Below are positions 10,239 through 23,378 of a stretch of DNA of 64,000 nucleotides, in pieces; position 1 is the stretch's first letter, and the number at the start of each line of letters is the position of its first letter. The notes below the pieces were generated by a model. That model worked only from the letters and a program-made list of their open reading frames with translations. It made no database searches and was not told the DNA's origin. This DNA is from Agapanthus africanus. Lineage: Eukaryota; Streptophyta; Magnoliopsida; Asparagales; Amaryllidaceae. The translations under genes and the position numbers were made by a program. Location: positions 45,842,114 to 45,906,113 of the forward strand of contig JASDDO010000024.1 of assembly GCA_030015575.1 (NCBI GenBank), written 5' to 3'.

Positions 10239-12829
10239 AAGCTAGAACATTTGGGTAGGTCTTTACGACGTTAAAGTGTTCGATCGGTTTTCGAAGCCCG
10301 TAAAACTTAAACTTTCTGTCGAATTTTTCAAATGTTGGATTTTTCATGATTAAAAATATCCAAAAAATCATGCAGGGTTTTTAATGGAGCCTGTAGAAAT
10401 TTGAGCTCCCAACTCCATGAAACGGCCGCGGAAGCGCGGCCAAACACCACGTTTGGCCGCGGTTCCGCGGCAAGTTAGGGAGGTTGAGGTCCCATTTTTC
10501 TAATGCTGCTCCATTTGGTGATTTTGCATTTTCTGGGTATTCTTAATGATTCTCAAGTTGTTGAGATCTCTGGATTTTGTGGGTGTTTGTTAAACCGATC
10601 GAAATGTTTAATGTTGTTTAGACTTTGATGATATGTGATACAATTGTTAGAATCCGGAATAATTAGTTTTGTGAAAACTAGTTGATATATTGTAAATCTA
10701 GCCATTTAGTCTCATTTGATCGATTGCCACAGAATTTTGATTCGGATCAAAACTCCGTCGCAATTGCGTATAGTACACGATCACTTAGTCGGGAATCTTG
10801 TTGATTACCCGACAGTTTATTGAAAAGAGTTTTCATTTTGAGACTAAAATGCAAGGTTTATAAGTTAGGCATGAAATTCGGAATATGAGATATTCCGGGT
10901 TTATGATGTCTAAGGATATTGCGGATTCTAATTATTGTAGTTTTCCGTTTTCTTTTCTGTGACCGTAAGTGTAATATGTGGGGTATCTCAATCTCGTTTC
11001 TATATATCAACGAGTTTTAGGGATACGCATATTTGCTTACGTTGATGATATGTGATATCATGTGTTACTGTTGATATGATTTATTAGATCGTCGTGAAAG
11101 AATAGCCGGGGGTTTTATGTGAGATGAGAGTTTTTATTTTCATTCATGTAAAATCTGTATGTAATATTCTTTTATTGGGGCACTTCCGGATTAAGGATGA
11201 TGTCACCACTGTTGTATATTATTTACTTTTCCGCATTAGGATAGACCCAAGGCGGAGAGCATAAGTAACCGGGTTCTAGAGTCCAGTGGAAGACCATCTC
11301 AAGGAGTTGAGACCGGGTCTCCTAACTCTAGAATTGGCAGGGTTATATGCCGCTCTCGTAGGGGTCTAGGGATGTGGGTGTGGCTATTATTCACGACCGT
11401 GGAATCCGTGTTTTACATACTGGCTAAATTTAAAACACGGAAATCCTAATATATCCAATATTTCATATGTTGCTTCTGCTGCTTGGTTCTGTGATATTGA
11501 TCATATAACTGCGTGAGACGAATGTTGTATTATATATACGATATATAATAAACGTTGCTTATGTTTTGCACCCGTGCTAGTCCAGCCCCCGCTCTGCCGG
11601 TAGTTAAGTAACCTAACGGTGTATGACGGGGCCCCGTGGCGAATGCGGATGGCATAAGCGTACGTTCTATTTTCGTTTCATTTTTCTGTAATGTTTAGGA
11701 AATATTAAATGATGGGACTTCATTAATGAGATTAATGAAAAGAAAGAAACCAAAAGATGTTGTAGAATCAAATTTTCAAAAATGGTAGCTCTAGTTTTTG
11801 CTTTGCATAGTGGTATTCCTTGATGAATATCCAGCACCTCATTCGATGAGGAAAGAGCCGAGATCCCTTCACTGGGAGTGACCTCTTTAGCGAAACTAGC
11901 AAATGCTACAACCCACTCGGTTTTGTCTTTTGATTGCTTCTCTAGTTATTGCTTTGTATAGTGGTATTCCTGAATATCCTGCACCTCATTCGATGAGGAA
12001 AGAGCCGAGATCCCTTCACCGGGAGTGACCACTTTAGCGAAACTAGAAAAAGCATCAAAAACACTTCTTTTCAAAATCATTAGATTCTACAACGACATTA
12101 AGTTCATTACGCTCATGGTTTTCTTAAAAACCTGCATAGCCCTCCATCATTTCAGATAAGTACTATTTAGAGTTTGTGCTGCATTTGTTGACCTCCGTCA
12201 AGGCATAGTGTGCAGTAGTTGATTAGTGCTTATCTGCCGCATGTGATGCGATTGGATTTGGGTAGTTGTACGTCCTTGTTGACCTCCGTTAAGGGTCGTG
12301 CGGGTGGGTTTAATTCAATCAAGAAATGAATGGTTTGAACTTGACTAGCGGCCTATGGTTTGTTGACCTCCGTCAAGGTCATAGGAAGCTAGGGGTAAAA
12401 ACCATTATCGGGAATTTCAAGTGTTAAAATTTGCAATGAGATTGCATACCTTCTATATGATAGTTGGATCCCGATACCCACTGCGAGTAAGAGTTACTTC
12501 TGGGAGAGTTTTGCACTTTACAATTAGCTAATCCAGTAGGTGTCTAGAAAGGTGTCAACGAGGTTATGTCTCCAGGGAAACGAGGTTTATTTTAATTAGG
12601 TCCGTGCAAAAGCATGGGGAACCTCCCTCGGAGTACCGATACCTGCCTGGCCGAACGATTGGCGAACCTGTAGGGTGTAATTAATCCCGGCTAATCTTAC
12701 CTTTTAGGGTTTGAAGGAAGATTTGATAAAAATAGTGGGAGTCATCGTGATCAGATAAAAATAACCAATCTAATCTTGCAAAGAGCGCACGCAAAGTGAT
12801 TATCCTTATCTCTCTCCTGGTAGCGACCA
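10239..12829 (+). other. Long non-coding leader of copia element A with a tandem duplication
   Basis: About 2.6 kb between primer site and first recognisable protein has no frame above 60 codons. It contains two copies of a block of about 110 bases (near 11790-11900 and 11945-12055), each with GAGCCGAGATCCCTTCAC. It also holds repeated GTTGACCTCCGTCAAGG-type blocks near 12190, 12280 and 12360. Copia B has a homologous leader (39182-41480) with the same duplicated block and a shared segment near 11575-11660/40370-40450. In other copia elements gag would start in this interval. Confidence 0.7.
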
Positions 12830-15800
12830 ATGAAATGCCTTAATCAAGATAATAATATGGATGTATTGACCGAACCTACTTATTATACTGGGCTGGGTTC
12901 CGCTCTATCTTATGATTGTCATATGTCTGAGAAAGGAATAGAGGAATATCCAGATTCCCACGCCACCCAAACGAATAATAAGCATGTTGATGCATTGTCT
13001 TCGGGTGTGTTTGTAACCAAGAACTGTTTCTCAGTTACCTCTACGTCCTGGGTATTGGATACCGAATCAGGATCCCACACATGTAATTTGTTACATGGGC
13101 TATAGAAAGGTGGAGAACTGGGAAAGGATGATAGTCTCTAGTAGTAGAGATGGTGCAATTGTTGCAGCCAAAGCAGTTAGCAAATATCACCTAGTGTTGC
13201 CAATTGGTAATACAATGATTCCAAGTGAATGTTATTTCGTACCAATAATATTGTGAATAATTTCCTAAATCAAGTGTTGATTGGGTAAGGTATGTTGTAT
13301 AACAGTGTACACGTTCTGAATCAAACTACAGTTCTAAATGTACAGAACACACACAAGAGGAACAATTCAGAAATGAACGAAGTCTTCTTATGGTATTGTA
13401 GACTGGGTCATATCGATGAAACAAGACGAGCTAAAGTTCCATATGGATACATATTTGAATCCGTTCGAATTTACATATTATGAAACTTGCCAGTCATGTC
13501 TCAAAGACCAAGATGACCAAATCTCCGTCTACTGAAAACGGAGAAAGAGCTACTGAACTCTTGGATAGATACATACTGATGTATGTGGTCCTATGTCTAC
13601 ACATGCCAGGGATGGTTCCGCGTACTTTATTACATTCACCGACGTTCTCTCAAGATACATACATGTGTTCTTATTGAAACACAAATCTGAATCTTTTGAG
13701 AATTTCAAGGAATATAAGTACGAAGTTGAGAACCAGATGGGTAAAGATATGCAAATCCTTCGATATGATCGGGGAGAAGAATACTGGAGCACGGAATTTT
13801 GAGACTATTTAAAAGTGAATGAGATACTCTCTCAGCTTACTCCTCCGTATACACCACAGCACAACGGTATATCGAGGTGGAGGAATCACACCCTATGAGA
13901 TATGGTGTGCTCTATGATGAGTAATACTGAGCTACCTATTTCCTTTTGGGGATATGCACTTGAGATAGCTGCATACCTATTGAATAGAGTTCCAAGCAAA
14001 TCTGTTGCCTACCACTGCATATGAGATATGGAATGGGAAGAGACCATCTCTTAAACGAGTTAAGATATGGGGTTGTTCGACCTATGTTGAAAAGTATAAT
14101 CCGGACAAGCTTGAGGCAAACTCAGTTCTGTGCAAGTTTGTAGGATATCCCAAACATTCGCGAGGGAATATCTTCTACCACACTGATGAACAAAAGGTAT
14201 TTTGTTTCTCGACATGCCACCTTTTTAGAAAAGGAATTTCTTATGGAAGAAATTAGTGGCGATGGGGTAGAACTGGAAGAAGTTCCAGCAAAGCAAACTA
14301 TAACTGACGATTTGGTGGAACCGGAAGATTCAATAGTCCCCGACGAACCGCAGCCACTCCGCAGATCTAGTAGGGTTCCTCATCCACCAGAGAGATACTA
14401 CGGTTTTCTCGTAGACGGTGGGAGCGAGGATTGCATCATGGAGATGATGATCTAACTAGTTTCGAGAAGGCCATCACAAGTGGAGACTATGTGAAATGGC
14501 TGGATGCTATGCGATCTGAGATGGAATCCATGTACACCAACAAAATATTGACTTTGGATGTTGCTCCTGAAGGGGTAAAACCCATCGGGAGCAAGAAGAT
14601 CTTTGAGAAAAATAATTTGGTGTAGATGGAAAAGTTGAGACTTTCAAAGCTATGCTTAAGTCCATCAGGATCCTACTTGTCATTGCTGCATACCATGACT
14701 ACGAAATCCGGCAGACTGCACGTCAAAACCGCTTTTCTAAATGGTGATTTAGAAGAGAGCGTGTATATGATACTGCCAGATGACTTCGTAGACAGTGGGA
14801 GCAGAGGAAGCATGTGCAAGCTGCTTAAATCCATCTACGGGTTAAAGCAGGTATCGTGGAGATGGAACATCTGTTTTGATGAATCTGTCAAAGAGTTTGA
14901 CTTCATCAAAAGGGTAGATGAACCATGTATAAATAAGAAGGTTGTAGAGAGTATGGTTGTCTTCCTCGTATTGTACGTAGATAACATACTCTTGATAGGA
15001 AACGATGTTCTTATGCTACACTCGGTCAAGCTCCTCTTATCATACAAGTTCTCCATGAAAGATCTAACTGATGCCTCTTACATCCTGGAGATATAGATCT
15101 ATAGAGATAGATCTAAATGGATTTAGGATTGTCCCAATCCAGGTACATTGACACCATGATAATGGGGTTTGGTATGGACGATTCTAAGCGTGATAATATA
15201 CCTGCTTGTTCAGGAATCACACTCTCCAAAAAGATGTCTCTCGAGACTGATTTGGAGAGGGCTCGTATACAAGGGATACTCTATGTTTTGGCAGACGGGT
15301 CAATCATGTATGCGAGGTTATGTACCAGACTAGATGTAGCTTACTCACTAGGTGTAGTGAATAAGTATCGAAAAGATTTTTAGGAAAACCACTGGACAGC
15401 TGAAGAACATTCTTAAGTGCTTGAGAAGGACTAAAGAGATGTTCTTGGTGTATGGTAACGGTGAACTCCAGATGGAGTCCTTTACCGATTCGAGCTTCCA
15501 GAGTGATAAGGACGAATGAAAGTCAGTCTCGAGTTTTGTCTTTACCCTCAATGGAGGGACGGTATGTTGGAAGGGTTCCAAGCTATATACCGTAGCAGAC
15601 TCGTTGATAGAGGCTAATTAAATCACTACCAACGATACTGTCAAAGAGGTTGTCTAGATGAAAAAGTTCATAGGATGAACGTGGTTCCTACCATTGAGCA
15701 TCTAATACCTGTGTATTGAGATGACAATGGAGTTGTGGCTTTGGCCTAGGAACCCCGGTCCCGTCAGCGATCCAGACATATTCTTAGACAATATCACCTG

Positions 15801-15960
15801 ATCAGAGAGATAGTTGATCTCTGAAAGATCGAGGTCAGGAGAGTTGATACAGAGGATAACACAACGGATCCACTCACCGAGGCCATCCCCCAGATGCTAT
15901 TCAAGATACTTTTGGGATGTTGGGTATGAGATACTACAACAACTGGCCTTAGTGCAAGTG
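12830..15960 (+). pseudogene. Decayed copia polyprotein (protease, integrase, RT, RNase H)
   Basis: Fragments occur in order. A protease trace reads STSWVLDTESGSH near 13045-13080, where DTGSGSH is usual. A pre-integrase motif LWYCRLGHI lies near 13390-13415. The integrase core includes DGSAYFITFTDVLSRY near 13608-13655 and continues to about 14250. RT runs from 14440 to 15096 with HVKTAFLNGDLEE, IYGLKQ and YVDN in place of YVDD near 14977. RNase H lies about 15380-15650, with LVYGNGEL and FTDSSFQSD. Frames change at least four times and stops are frequent. Both RT active-site motifs are altered (DVKTAF to HVKTAF, YVDD to YVDN), so the enzyme would be dead even in frame. No gag domain or zinc knuckle was seen. 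Confidence 0.85.
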
Positions 15961-15966
15961 GGAAAT

Positions 15967-16745
15967 TATAAGGAATATGTATGCCCTAGAGGCCATTATT
16001 GTTGATATAGTGAATGCTTGGACATATATAGAGAGGATTTTCTTGCTCGATATGATAGTATGCTATCGGGTTACCTTTATCTTAACATGTTGATTGGTAT
16101 TCTTTACTGTCTTGCTCTCACATGTTGATAAAACCTTTAGGATATGTACTTGACTACCAGGACTATGATAAGATCATACTAATGGGTCCAGGGTGGTTCA
16201 AAAGTACATCCTTTAATCAGTTCCTAGTCAAGGGAATATCGAGACTAGGGTATCGATATTTCAGAGTAGACTAGTGTGTACGTTTCTTGTCCCTTAGAGG
16301 GTGATGGTTGATCCCACAACCATTGGCATGTGACATCAAAGATTGTACACAGGTGTTCATTGGAGAATGGGTACACCGAACATGACTCCCAGATGGTTAT
16401 ATACCTAACGTCAGATAGCAGTTCTATGGTGACACTGGTATATGTTAGTCTGTAGACCTGAGATCGTCATAGAGTTTTGTGTGGCTCTCACTGTGCTTTG
16501 ATTTCCTCCCTACCACGGCTCAAAGGAGTCGTGCAAACAGGTGGATTTTGGGTACAGTCCCGGGTCACATGGAGGCAATGAGCGATAGAAGGGGTTTCGT
16601 CTCTCCCAGTATAGGGAGTTGATGTTGCGCTATGCTCGATTGGCTGTAACTGAAAATCCCTAGCCAGGGTTGCTGAGATTTACTGATAAGAGTTATTAGT
16701 AGTTTCTCAAATCGTTATAGGCCAGACATCGACATGACTTATCAC
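15967..16745 (+). repeat. Truncated 3' LTR of copia element A
   Basis: It follows the purine tract (CAAGTGGGAAAT). The first bases read TATAAGGAATATG where the 5' LTR has TGTTAGGAATATG, so the canonical TG is lost. Homology to 8041 onward stops at ATCAC (16741-16745), where the Tat LTR begins. The missing remainder should reappear beyond the right end of Tat element 1, outside the window. Confidence 0.8.
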
Positions 16746-19316
16746 TGTTTCCTCCAATCAGAGAAAAGCTCTGTTGGAAATTCAAAATTCAAATTTTGAA
16801 GCAACGCTTCAAATCCCGGGGGCAACGCGCCACGTGTCAGGCACAGATACATCAGCGCAGCGTCCAAAGCAGCGCACCCAATCAGAGCAAAGCTCTATTT
16901 AAAGCAAAATTAAAGGAAGCAACGCTTCAGTTGCGCTGCGCTTTGCGCTGCCCGACACGTGTCAGCGCAGATGCGCTTGTGCAAATGCGCTGCGCTTTGC
17001 GCTGCGCGACACGTGTCAGCGCAGATGCGCTAGCGTAGTCGCGCTGCGCTGTGCGCTGCGTGACACGTGTCACGCTCTGGGGCATTTGCGCCAAACAGAA
17101 TCAAGATTCTAAAGAAATCTTTCTGTTCTTGTTAAAACAAGAAGATTTTCTTCTGTAAAACAGAAGCCCTTGGATCAAAGATCCAATGGTGGGGAAAATT
17201 CCCCAAATCACTCAGAGAAAGATCTCTTTAACAAATTTAACTAATTTATGGGCACTATAAAAAAGACCCTAAACCTCAATTCAAAATCAACAACATTTTT
17301 GTGAGAAACCAAAATTTTTAAACAGAGAGAACTCTGAAGAATTGGAGAGAATTCCTCAAGAACAAAAAAGGTAAAAACCCTTAGAAAAAGAGAAAATTCT
17401 CTTATGAACAGATCATTGATCTGAGAACAAGATCAATGATCTTTAATAAAAAACAAAAATAAAAATAGTGCTTCGCACTTATGAATCATTGGTTCCTGAG
17501 ATAAGAAAAACAAGAGGAACTTGTTTTCTTTGATCTAAATTAGATCAAGAAAACAAAAAGTGCTTTGCACTTCTGTTATGAACCATTGGTTCTAGAGCCT
17601 AAAAGATTCTCAAAACAAATAGTGCTTTGCACTTGTAAATCTATACTGTTGCGCTCTTGGGTTGGCGCAAGCCACCAGAGAGCGCCACGTGTCAGTATCT
17701 GAACCATTTGCGCTATGCGCTTTTTGAAATAGAGCCTTGCTCTCTGAAACTAGCGCAACTCACTACAGCGCGCCACGTGTCAGAAGCGCAAGCGCAGCGC
17801 ACTGGCACAGCGCACTGCGCTTGCATGACACGTGTCCTCACCACAAGCGCTTGCGCTCTTTGGTTGGCGCAAAGTGCCTGACAAATGCAATGCATTTCTT
17901 TTGCTAACGGGCCAGGCCCAAATCAAAAAGACCTAGCAGGCCAAAATAAATTGCAAAGCAATAAAAGGGCAGAGCCCAAATAAAATTGATGCTTTGTATC
18001 ATTTATAAAGGGACAGAGCCCAAATCAGAAAGGCCTAGCAGGCCAGAATGAAATGCAGTGCAGGCCTAATAGGGCAAAGATAAAAACGTCGAATATTTTT
18101 CAACTGGACTTAGCCCAATCATGGTCGTAAGTCCTCAAATTAAATTGACCGAGCACAGCTGCTCTCTTAAATCAATTTACATTCGGTTCGAGGGTACATC
18201 TCAGAACTCCTCTGACACATGTCGTTGTAATCCTTCAACGACGTCAGAGAGGTGACGGGTCCCGACGGCCATACATACAATGGACCACCACGTCCCTAAA
18301 CTGGCAATGGACCCCCACGTCCCTAAACTGGAACACGGACCACTACGTCCCTAAACTAGAACAATAGAGCCTCCAAATGCTCTTTTGTCGGATCTAAACG
18401 ATCCCGTTTAAGTTGATCTTAGCCTCAAATATGGCTAACGTATCCTTACACCTTCAAACAGACTTTAGTCTCAAATTGGATTATAGATCCCCCAATCAAC
18501 TTTGGTTCAAGAGTACATCTCTGAACTCCTCTGACATCTGTCATTGTAATCCTTCAACGTCGTCAGAGAGGTGATGGGTCCCGATAGCCATACATGCGAT
18601 GGACCACCACGTCCCTAAACTGGAACATGGACCACCACGTCCCTAAACTGGCGATGGACCACCACGCCCCTAAACTGGAACATGGACCACGACGTCCCAA
18701 AACTGGCGATGGACCACCACGTCCCTAAACTGGAATATGGACCACCACGTCCCTAAACTGGAACAATAAAGCCCCCAAACGCTCTTTTGTCGGATCCAAA
18801 CGATCCCGTTAAATTGATCTTAGTCTCAAATCAGACTAACGTATCCTTAACAAACGTTTAAGTCGATCTTAGCCTAAATACGGCTAACGTATCTTTAAAC
18901 CAAAATACCAAATCCAAATCTAAATAAGTACGGATTTGGACTAATCCACGTCCTACGGGCGACGACATCGCTTAGTCTCCGTATACAATCTACGGGAAAC
19001 CACAAACAAAACAAACACACACGACACGAAGTGAAATTCTGGAGAAGGAGAAAGTTGTTACCGCGATGCGGTAGCGTAATTAACTGCGGGGGCTTGCGCC
19101 TGCAGGGAAGAGCGTCCCCACAATCAAAAACCCCTCAAGCGAGGGGGAATCTGACGAAGTCTGCTACATCGGGCGCATCCATCTAAACCTCCGATACACG
19201 GTGCCATAAATCAACTTGGCATCTTCGGAGAGGTAAACGGATAAAACCAAATAGCATCTGCCCCGAATCTCAGGCAAGACGTCCTCGCGCCGTCGGCCGC
19301 CATTCGGAGGGGAACA
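16746..19316 (+). repeat. 5' LTR of Tat element 1
   Basis: The LTR runs from TGTTTCCTCC to GGGGAACA (2571 bp). The ends are short inverted repeats, as in the LTRs at 25276 and 58509. It contains ACACGTGTC boxes, a TATA box (17256), many short palindromes (GAACC-ATT-GGTTC, AAGTGC-TTT-GCACTT), two hairpins around 18210 and 18530, and short arrays of a roughly 27-bp unit (GGACCACCACGTCCCTAAACT) near 18275-18365 and 18600-18770. Similarity to the Tat 2 LTR is clear but much lower than between the two Tat 2 LTRs. Confidence 0.85.
17256..17262 (+). promoter_or_regulatory. TATA box of the Tat 1 LTR promoter
   Basis: GCACTATAAAAAAGACCC matches the TATA context of the other plus-strand Tat LTRs (26165, 57723). 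It lies downstream of the CACGTG-rich block, so transcription should start near 17290. Confidence 0.6.
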
Positions 19317-19321
19317 GATTC

Positions 19322-19339
19322 TGGCACACCCGGTGGGAC
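19322..19339 (+). other. Primer-binding site of Tat element 1
   Basis: TGGCACACCCGGTGGGAC starts five bases after the LTR end and begins with TGG, the complement of a tRNA CCA end. The same position in Tat 2 reads TGGCACGCCC, so one base has changed. I do not assign the tRNA species. Confidence 0.7.
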
Positions 19340-19465
19340 CTTTTCCTCTTTCCACTCCACACTTCGTGTGTCATGTTCGTGAACGAATCGCGGTTTGTTG
19401 TGGTTGCCTGTGGATTCGAGGTACTAAGATTTGGTGTCTTGCTCCATGCAGAGAACTGAAGATCA

Positions 19466-22400
19466 ATGGCTTCAAACTGCACTGCCTGCAACTGCAACTC
19501 TTGCTCCGTCCTCGCTGGAGGGGTGACTTATGGGCCCCAAGCGGCTTCCCTTTTCAAGATGCCAGTGGAGCAGGTAACTCAGGCCACCGCTGGGTTATTC
19601 TTCAGGACCATGCTCCCACCGCCGAGCTTCAATGCCACAATGACGTTGCAAGAAGCCTCGGAGAAGTTGGTCTTTAATCGGCTTACCACTGCCGCGACCC
19701 CTCTCAACAGGTCGCCCAGTTTCAATACCTCAGTTTTCAACAGAGTGGGCCAGAACGTCTGCAAACCTGCAATACCCGAAGATACCATCCCAAAGCAAAT
19801 AGCCATCCCGGCTCAAGCGGACGAGATCATTGGAAATGCTCCTCCTTCCAAGAAGTCAATTTTTACAAGGCTGGCCATTCCAGTTGCTACTCCAGGTGAG
19901 GTCCTCAAAGCTGCCTCCCCTGCCCAAAGGTCTGTCTTTAACAGATTAGACATTGCTTCTCAACGGGTGTCATTCGTCGACAGGCTAGCACTAATAACAG
20001 TCTCCCCTCAAAGCAGGGGGCACGAAAAAGTAACCCTTATATATGAAACAACTCCATCCGCAAGACACGCTCGACGACGCCACTGGCGCCGAGTGAGGAA
20101 GGCTGGGGGCAACTCCCCTTCTGGATTCACTCCACCAGCTCCAACGGTAGGGATCAATGCTGCTGTTCCAACCGGGAACAACTTTGAATTGCTGAACACG
20201 GTGCGCAGGAACTCTCCTACTGCGGTGTTGAAACAAACTCCTTCACCTGTGGAGAATGCTCCAGAGAAAAAGCTAGGGCAGCCCCCTCAACAGTTGTCCT
20301 CTAAAATTTACAAAGTCTGGCGACAGGTCCAGGAGTCGGTGATCGATCAAGACTACCTTCGACGACAGAAAAAGATGAAGGTTCGGCAGGAGAAGGATTA
20401 CTTCGTCAAGCCACAAAAAGCAAAAGCTACTTGGGTGCCCACTACAACGGCCCCCTCAACTCCAATCACTCAAAAAAGGAGGCCGCAAAAAGCCCCCGTG
20501 TCTTCGGCAAATCGCAAAGACACCGAACACAAACGCCCCAAGTCTGGGGGCATGGTGGTGCACACCGTTTCTATGGCTTCTGGAAAGGAGGAAAGCCGTG
20601 CTTCGACGGGTCACCGACCGCTCACCCGATCTGTGACGAAAGCCCAGGAGCAGCAACAAAAGCTTCAGGAAATGATGACTGTGATGGCTGCACTTACCGA
20701 ACCGAAAGAAAGTTCGGAAGTATCACCAGAGCAGCGTCACGAACAAGAAACTGATGCTGACTTCTTATGTAGAATCCTCGAAAAGAAGGACAGAGAAGCC
20801 GCAGAGCAAGCGGCTAACATAAGACAGATGGTGCTCCTCTTCCAAGATATGGTAGGGATGATGTTACAGCCGGACCCTCCAGCTGATGACCCTCCAATCA
20901 CTGTTGAAGACGATGGAAGGGAGACATCTAATCCTCTGCCGGCTCTTTCAGCAGCCAAAGACGAAACCATTTCTAAGGCCGCGCTGGATGAATATATAGC
21001 TCAGCAAATACGAGCTCATCAGGCGAGCGAATCGGCTGGACAAACTGTTAGAACTGGACGACCCTATCCGGGCTGGTATGACCAAATCAGTTACCCGCCG
21101 GGATATACGATCCCTAAGTTCCACGTATATAAAGGGACAGGGAATCCGCATCAACATGTCGCTCAATTCAGGGCCTTATGCGGCAACACTGGAGGCGATG
21201 ACAAACTGTTGCTTCGCCAATTCGTCTGCAGCTTAGCCGAAACAATCTTTGAATAGTATTCGGGGCTACCTAACGACTCTGTCAAAACATTTGCAGAGAT
21301 GGAGTTACTGTTTACACAAAGATTCACGAGTGCTAGTGAACGCACTCCGATAACAGCAATGATAAATGCCAGGATAAGGCCCGGCGAAACATGGGTCCAA
21401 TACGCAACACGATGGCGAAACCTATGGTCAAAATGCGAACAACGCATAGAAGAGGCACCCGCGGTAGGCATGTTCGTGGGCACTCTTGATCCGCAAGCGA
21501 CCATCTCGCAATTCATGATGTTCTTCAGGCCGACCACCTTCCAGGCATTGATCGACAAATTAGCCCAAATGGACCAGATGGGTCATGGGCCGTCTCCTCC
21601 AAAACCAGACTCTCGAAATGAGAAAGGAAAAGGGAAAGTGATCGTCATCGCCAATGCTCAACAGCATCCGAGCAACTCAAAGCCGGTCGTTCGCCAAAAT
21701 AATGCGCATCCACGCCCGTCCCTTGAGGAGAGACTAGGACGTCCTTATTCGTTTCTTCAAAATAAAACGAGAAGGTTGTTCGAACTGGCAGTACACAACA
21801 GACTCATCAATTTTCCGAATCCAAAACATCCGTTACAGCCAAGCGATCTCAATAATCCCGATTACTGCCCTTACCATCGTACGGTAAGTCACCCGATCGA
21901 GGATTGTTTCATCTTCAAGGGATGGATCGAGGATCAGTACCTACAAGGCAAGTTTGTGCTGTCTGAAAAGTGGAAGGTAAACCCACCACAGCCGCATACT
22001 CCAAAGAAAACGGACGCGCCGGGGGCAACTTGTCATGTGATCTCCCACTCATTGGCGGATGATAAAGAGGCTCCTTGCGCCGAGAAACCGAGGGCGGACC
22101 CTGAACCAGAAATTCCGCGGCCATCAGACGAGTTGATCGATGCCTTCCTGAATGAGATTCGTCTGAAAGTTAAAGCCGATCAAGAGCGTGAGATGGCCAT
22201 ACTGGAAGGAGCCAAACGCCGACTACTAGACCAAAGAGTCGAAGCACTTCCATCAAATCAAAAGCCATCCGCTGCGGATAAAAACAAATTCAAGACGAGG
22301 AAAAGGTTCGCTAAAGCCCTGTCAGCAGGAATGAAGCTACCGCCCTCTGAAGAGAATACTCTCGGTGGAGTAGAGATGCATCCTAACTTCTGCCTATATC

Positions 22401-23215
22401 ATCAGAAGATCATACATCCTACCGAAGACCGCGAATCCTTTAAGTGTTGGTGGCAAGGATATGTCGCTCAAAAGCAACACTTCAACAGGACAAAGTGTGA
22501 AGCTCGTAGACATCGGAAAAATGCGATAGATGAGCGCAAAAGAGCCGCCGATGACTGTCATATAGCCGACTCCAAGGGATCACAAATTATCACCTTTGGA
22601 AGCGACTCTGATGAAGAAGTTGCCCTCAACCCTCTTCTCAAGGAATCCATTTCAAAAATGAAAGAATTGAGGAGTTGTGAGAACATTCAGCCTTGCAATC
22701 GCCCGTTACTCGGAAAAAATCTCGGCCCCGCAAACAAAGGATCGAGCAAAAAGGATAAAGGAAAGGGGAAGATGACCTTCGTCGCCAACACTCAACAACA
22801 GTCGAGTGGCCTTAGACCGGCTGTTCGTCAAAACAATATGCGTCCACGCGTATCCCTCGAGGAGAGGCTAAGACGTCCTTACTCATTTCCCCAGGATGAA
22901 ACAAGGAGGCTGTTCGAAGTGGCAGTGCATAACAGGCTTATCACTCTACCGGAGCCGAAACACCAACTACAACTGGATGATATCAACAGTTCTAATTATT
23001 GCCCTTACCACCAAACAGTAGGTCACCTGATCGAGAATTGCTACGTCTTCAAAAACTGAGTTGAAGACCAATACCTAAAGGGCAAGTTCGCGCTCTCCGA
23101 AAACTGGAAGGTGAACCCGCCACAACCACACGCTCTGAGAAAGATGGATACGCCGGGGGCATCATGCTCAGTCATAGAGAAAGCCTCATCGACTGAAAAG
23201 TCAGTAAACTAGAGA
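19466..23215 (+). pseudogene. Gag-like polyprotein of Tat element 1 with two in-frame stops
   Basis: It starts MASNCTACNC, as in Tat 2. The first ~490 residues are low-complexity and basic. The retrotransposon gag domain follows (YPPGYTIPKFHVYKG to about 21560). A zinc-binding-like module with CPYHRTVSHPIEDC lies near 21865-21910, a CLYHQKIIHPTED motif near 22390, and a second copy of the first module at about 22750-23160. One reading frame holds throughout, but TAG at 21254-21256 and TGA at 23057-23059 replace tryptophan codons that Tat 2 retains as TGG. The second module does not correspond to protease in Tat 2: the sequence jumps from a GATAAAGGAAAGGGG block into a copy of module 1, then ends at about 23215 in the 3' region. 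This marks a rearrangement that removed pol. Confidence 0.8.
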
Positions 23216-23320
23216 TTCGCCTCAAATATGGCGACAACGGACCGCAACGTCCTTAAACTAACGCCGGACCGAAACGTCTTTAAACTACTACCGCAGCATC
23301 CTTAGGCTGACAAAAAAGAA

Positions 23321-23378
<58 letters not shown>

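Larger units (their letters stand above)
8041..16745 (+). mobile_element. Copia element A: old Ty1/copia LTR retrotransposon, 3' LTR interrupted
   Basis: The structure is 5' LTR 8041-10225, primer-binding site 10229-10238, a long non-coding leader, decayed protease-integrase-RT-RNase H order, purine-rich tract about 15955-15966, and 3' LTR from 15967 cut at 16745 by a Tat LTR. Protease and integrase lie before RT, which is the Ty1/copia order. The two LTRs differ at many positions over the roughly 780 bases both share (by eye about one difference every 15-20 bases), so the insertion is old. The LTR start, with its ATGCCCTAGAGG block, resembles Angela/Tork-type grass elements, but the lineage is not certain. 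No gag was found. Confidence 0.85.
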
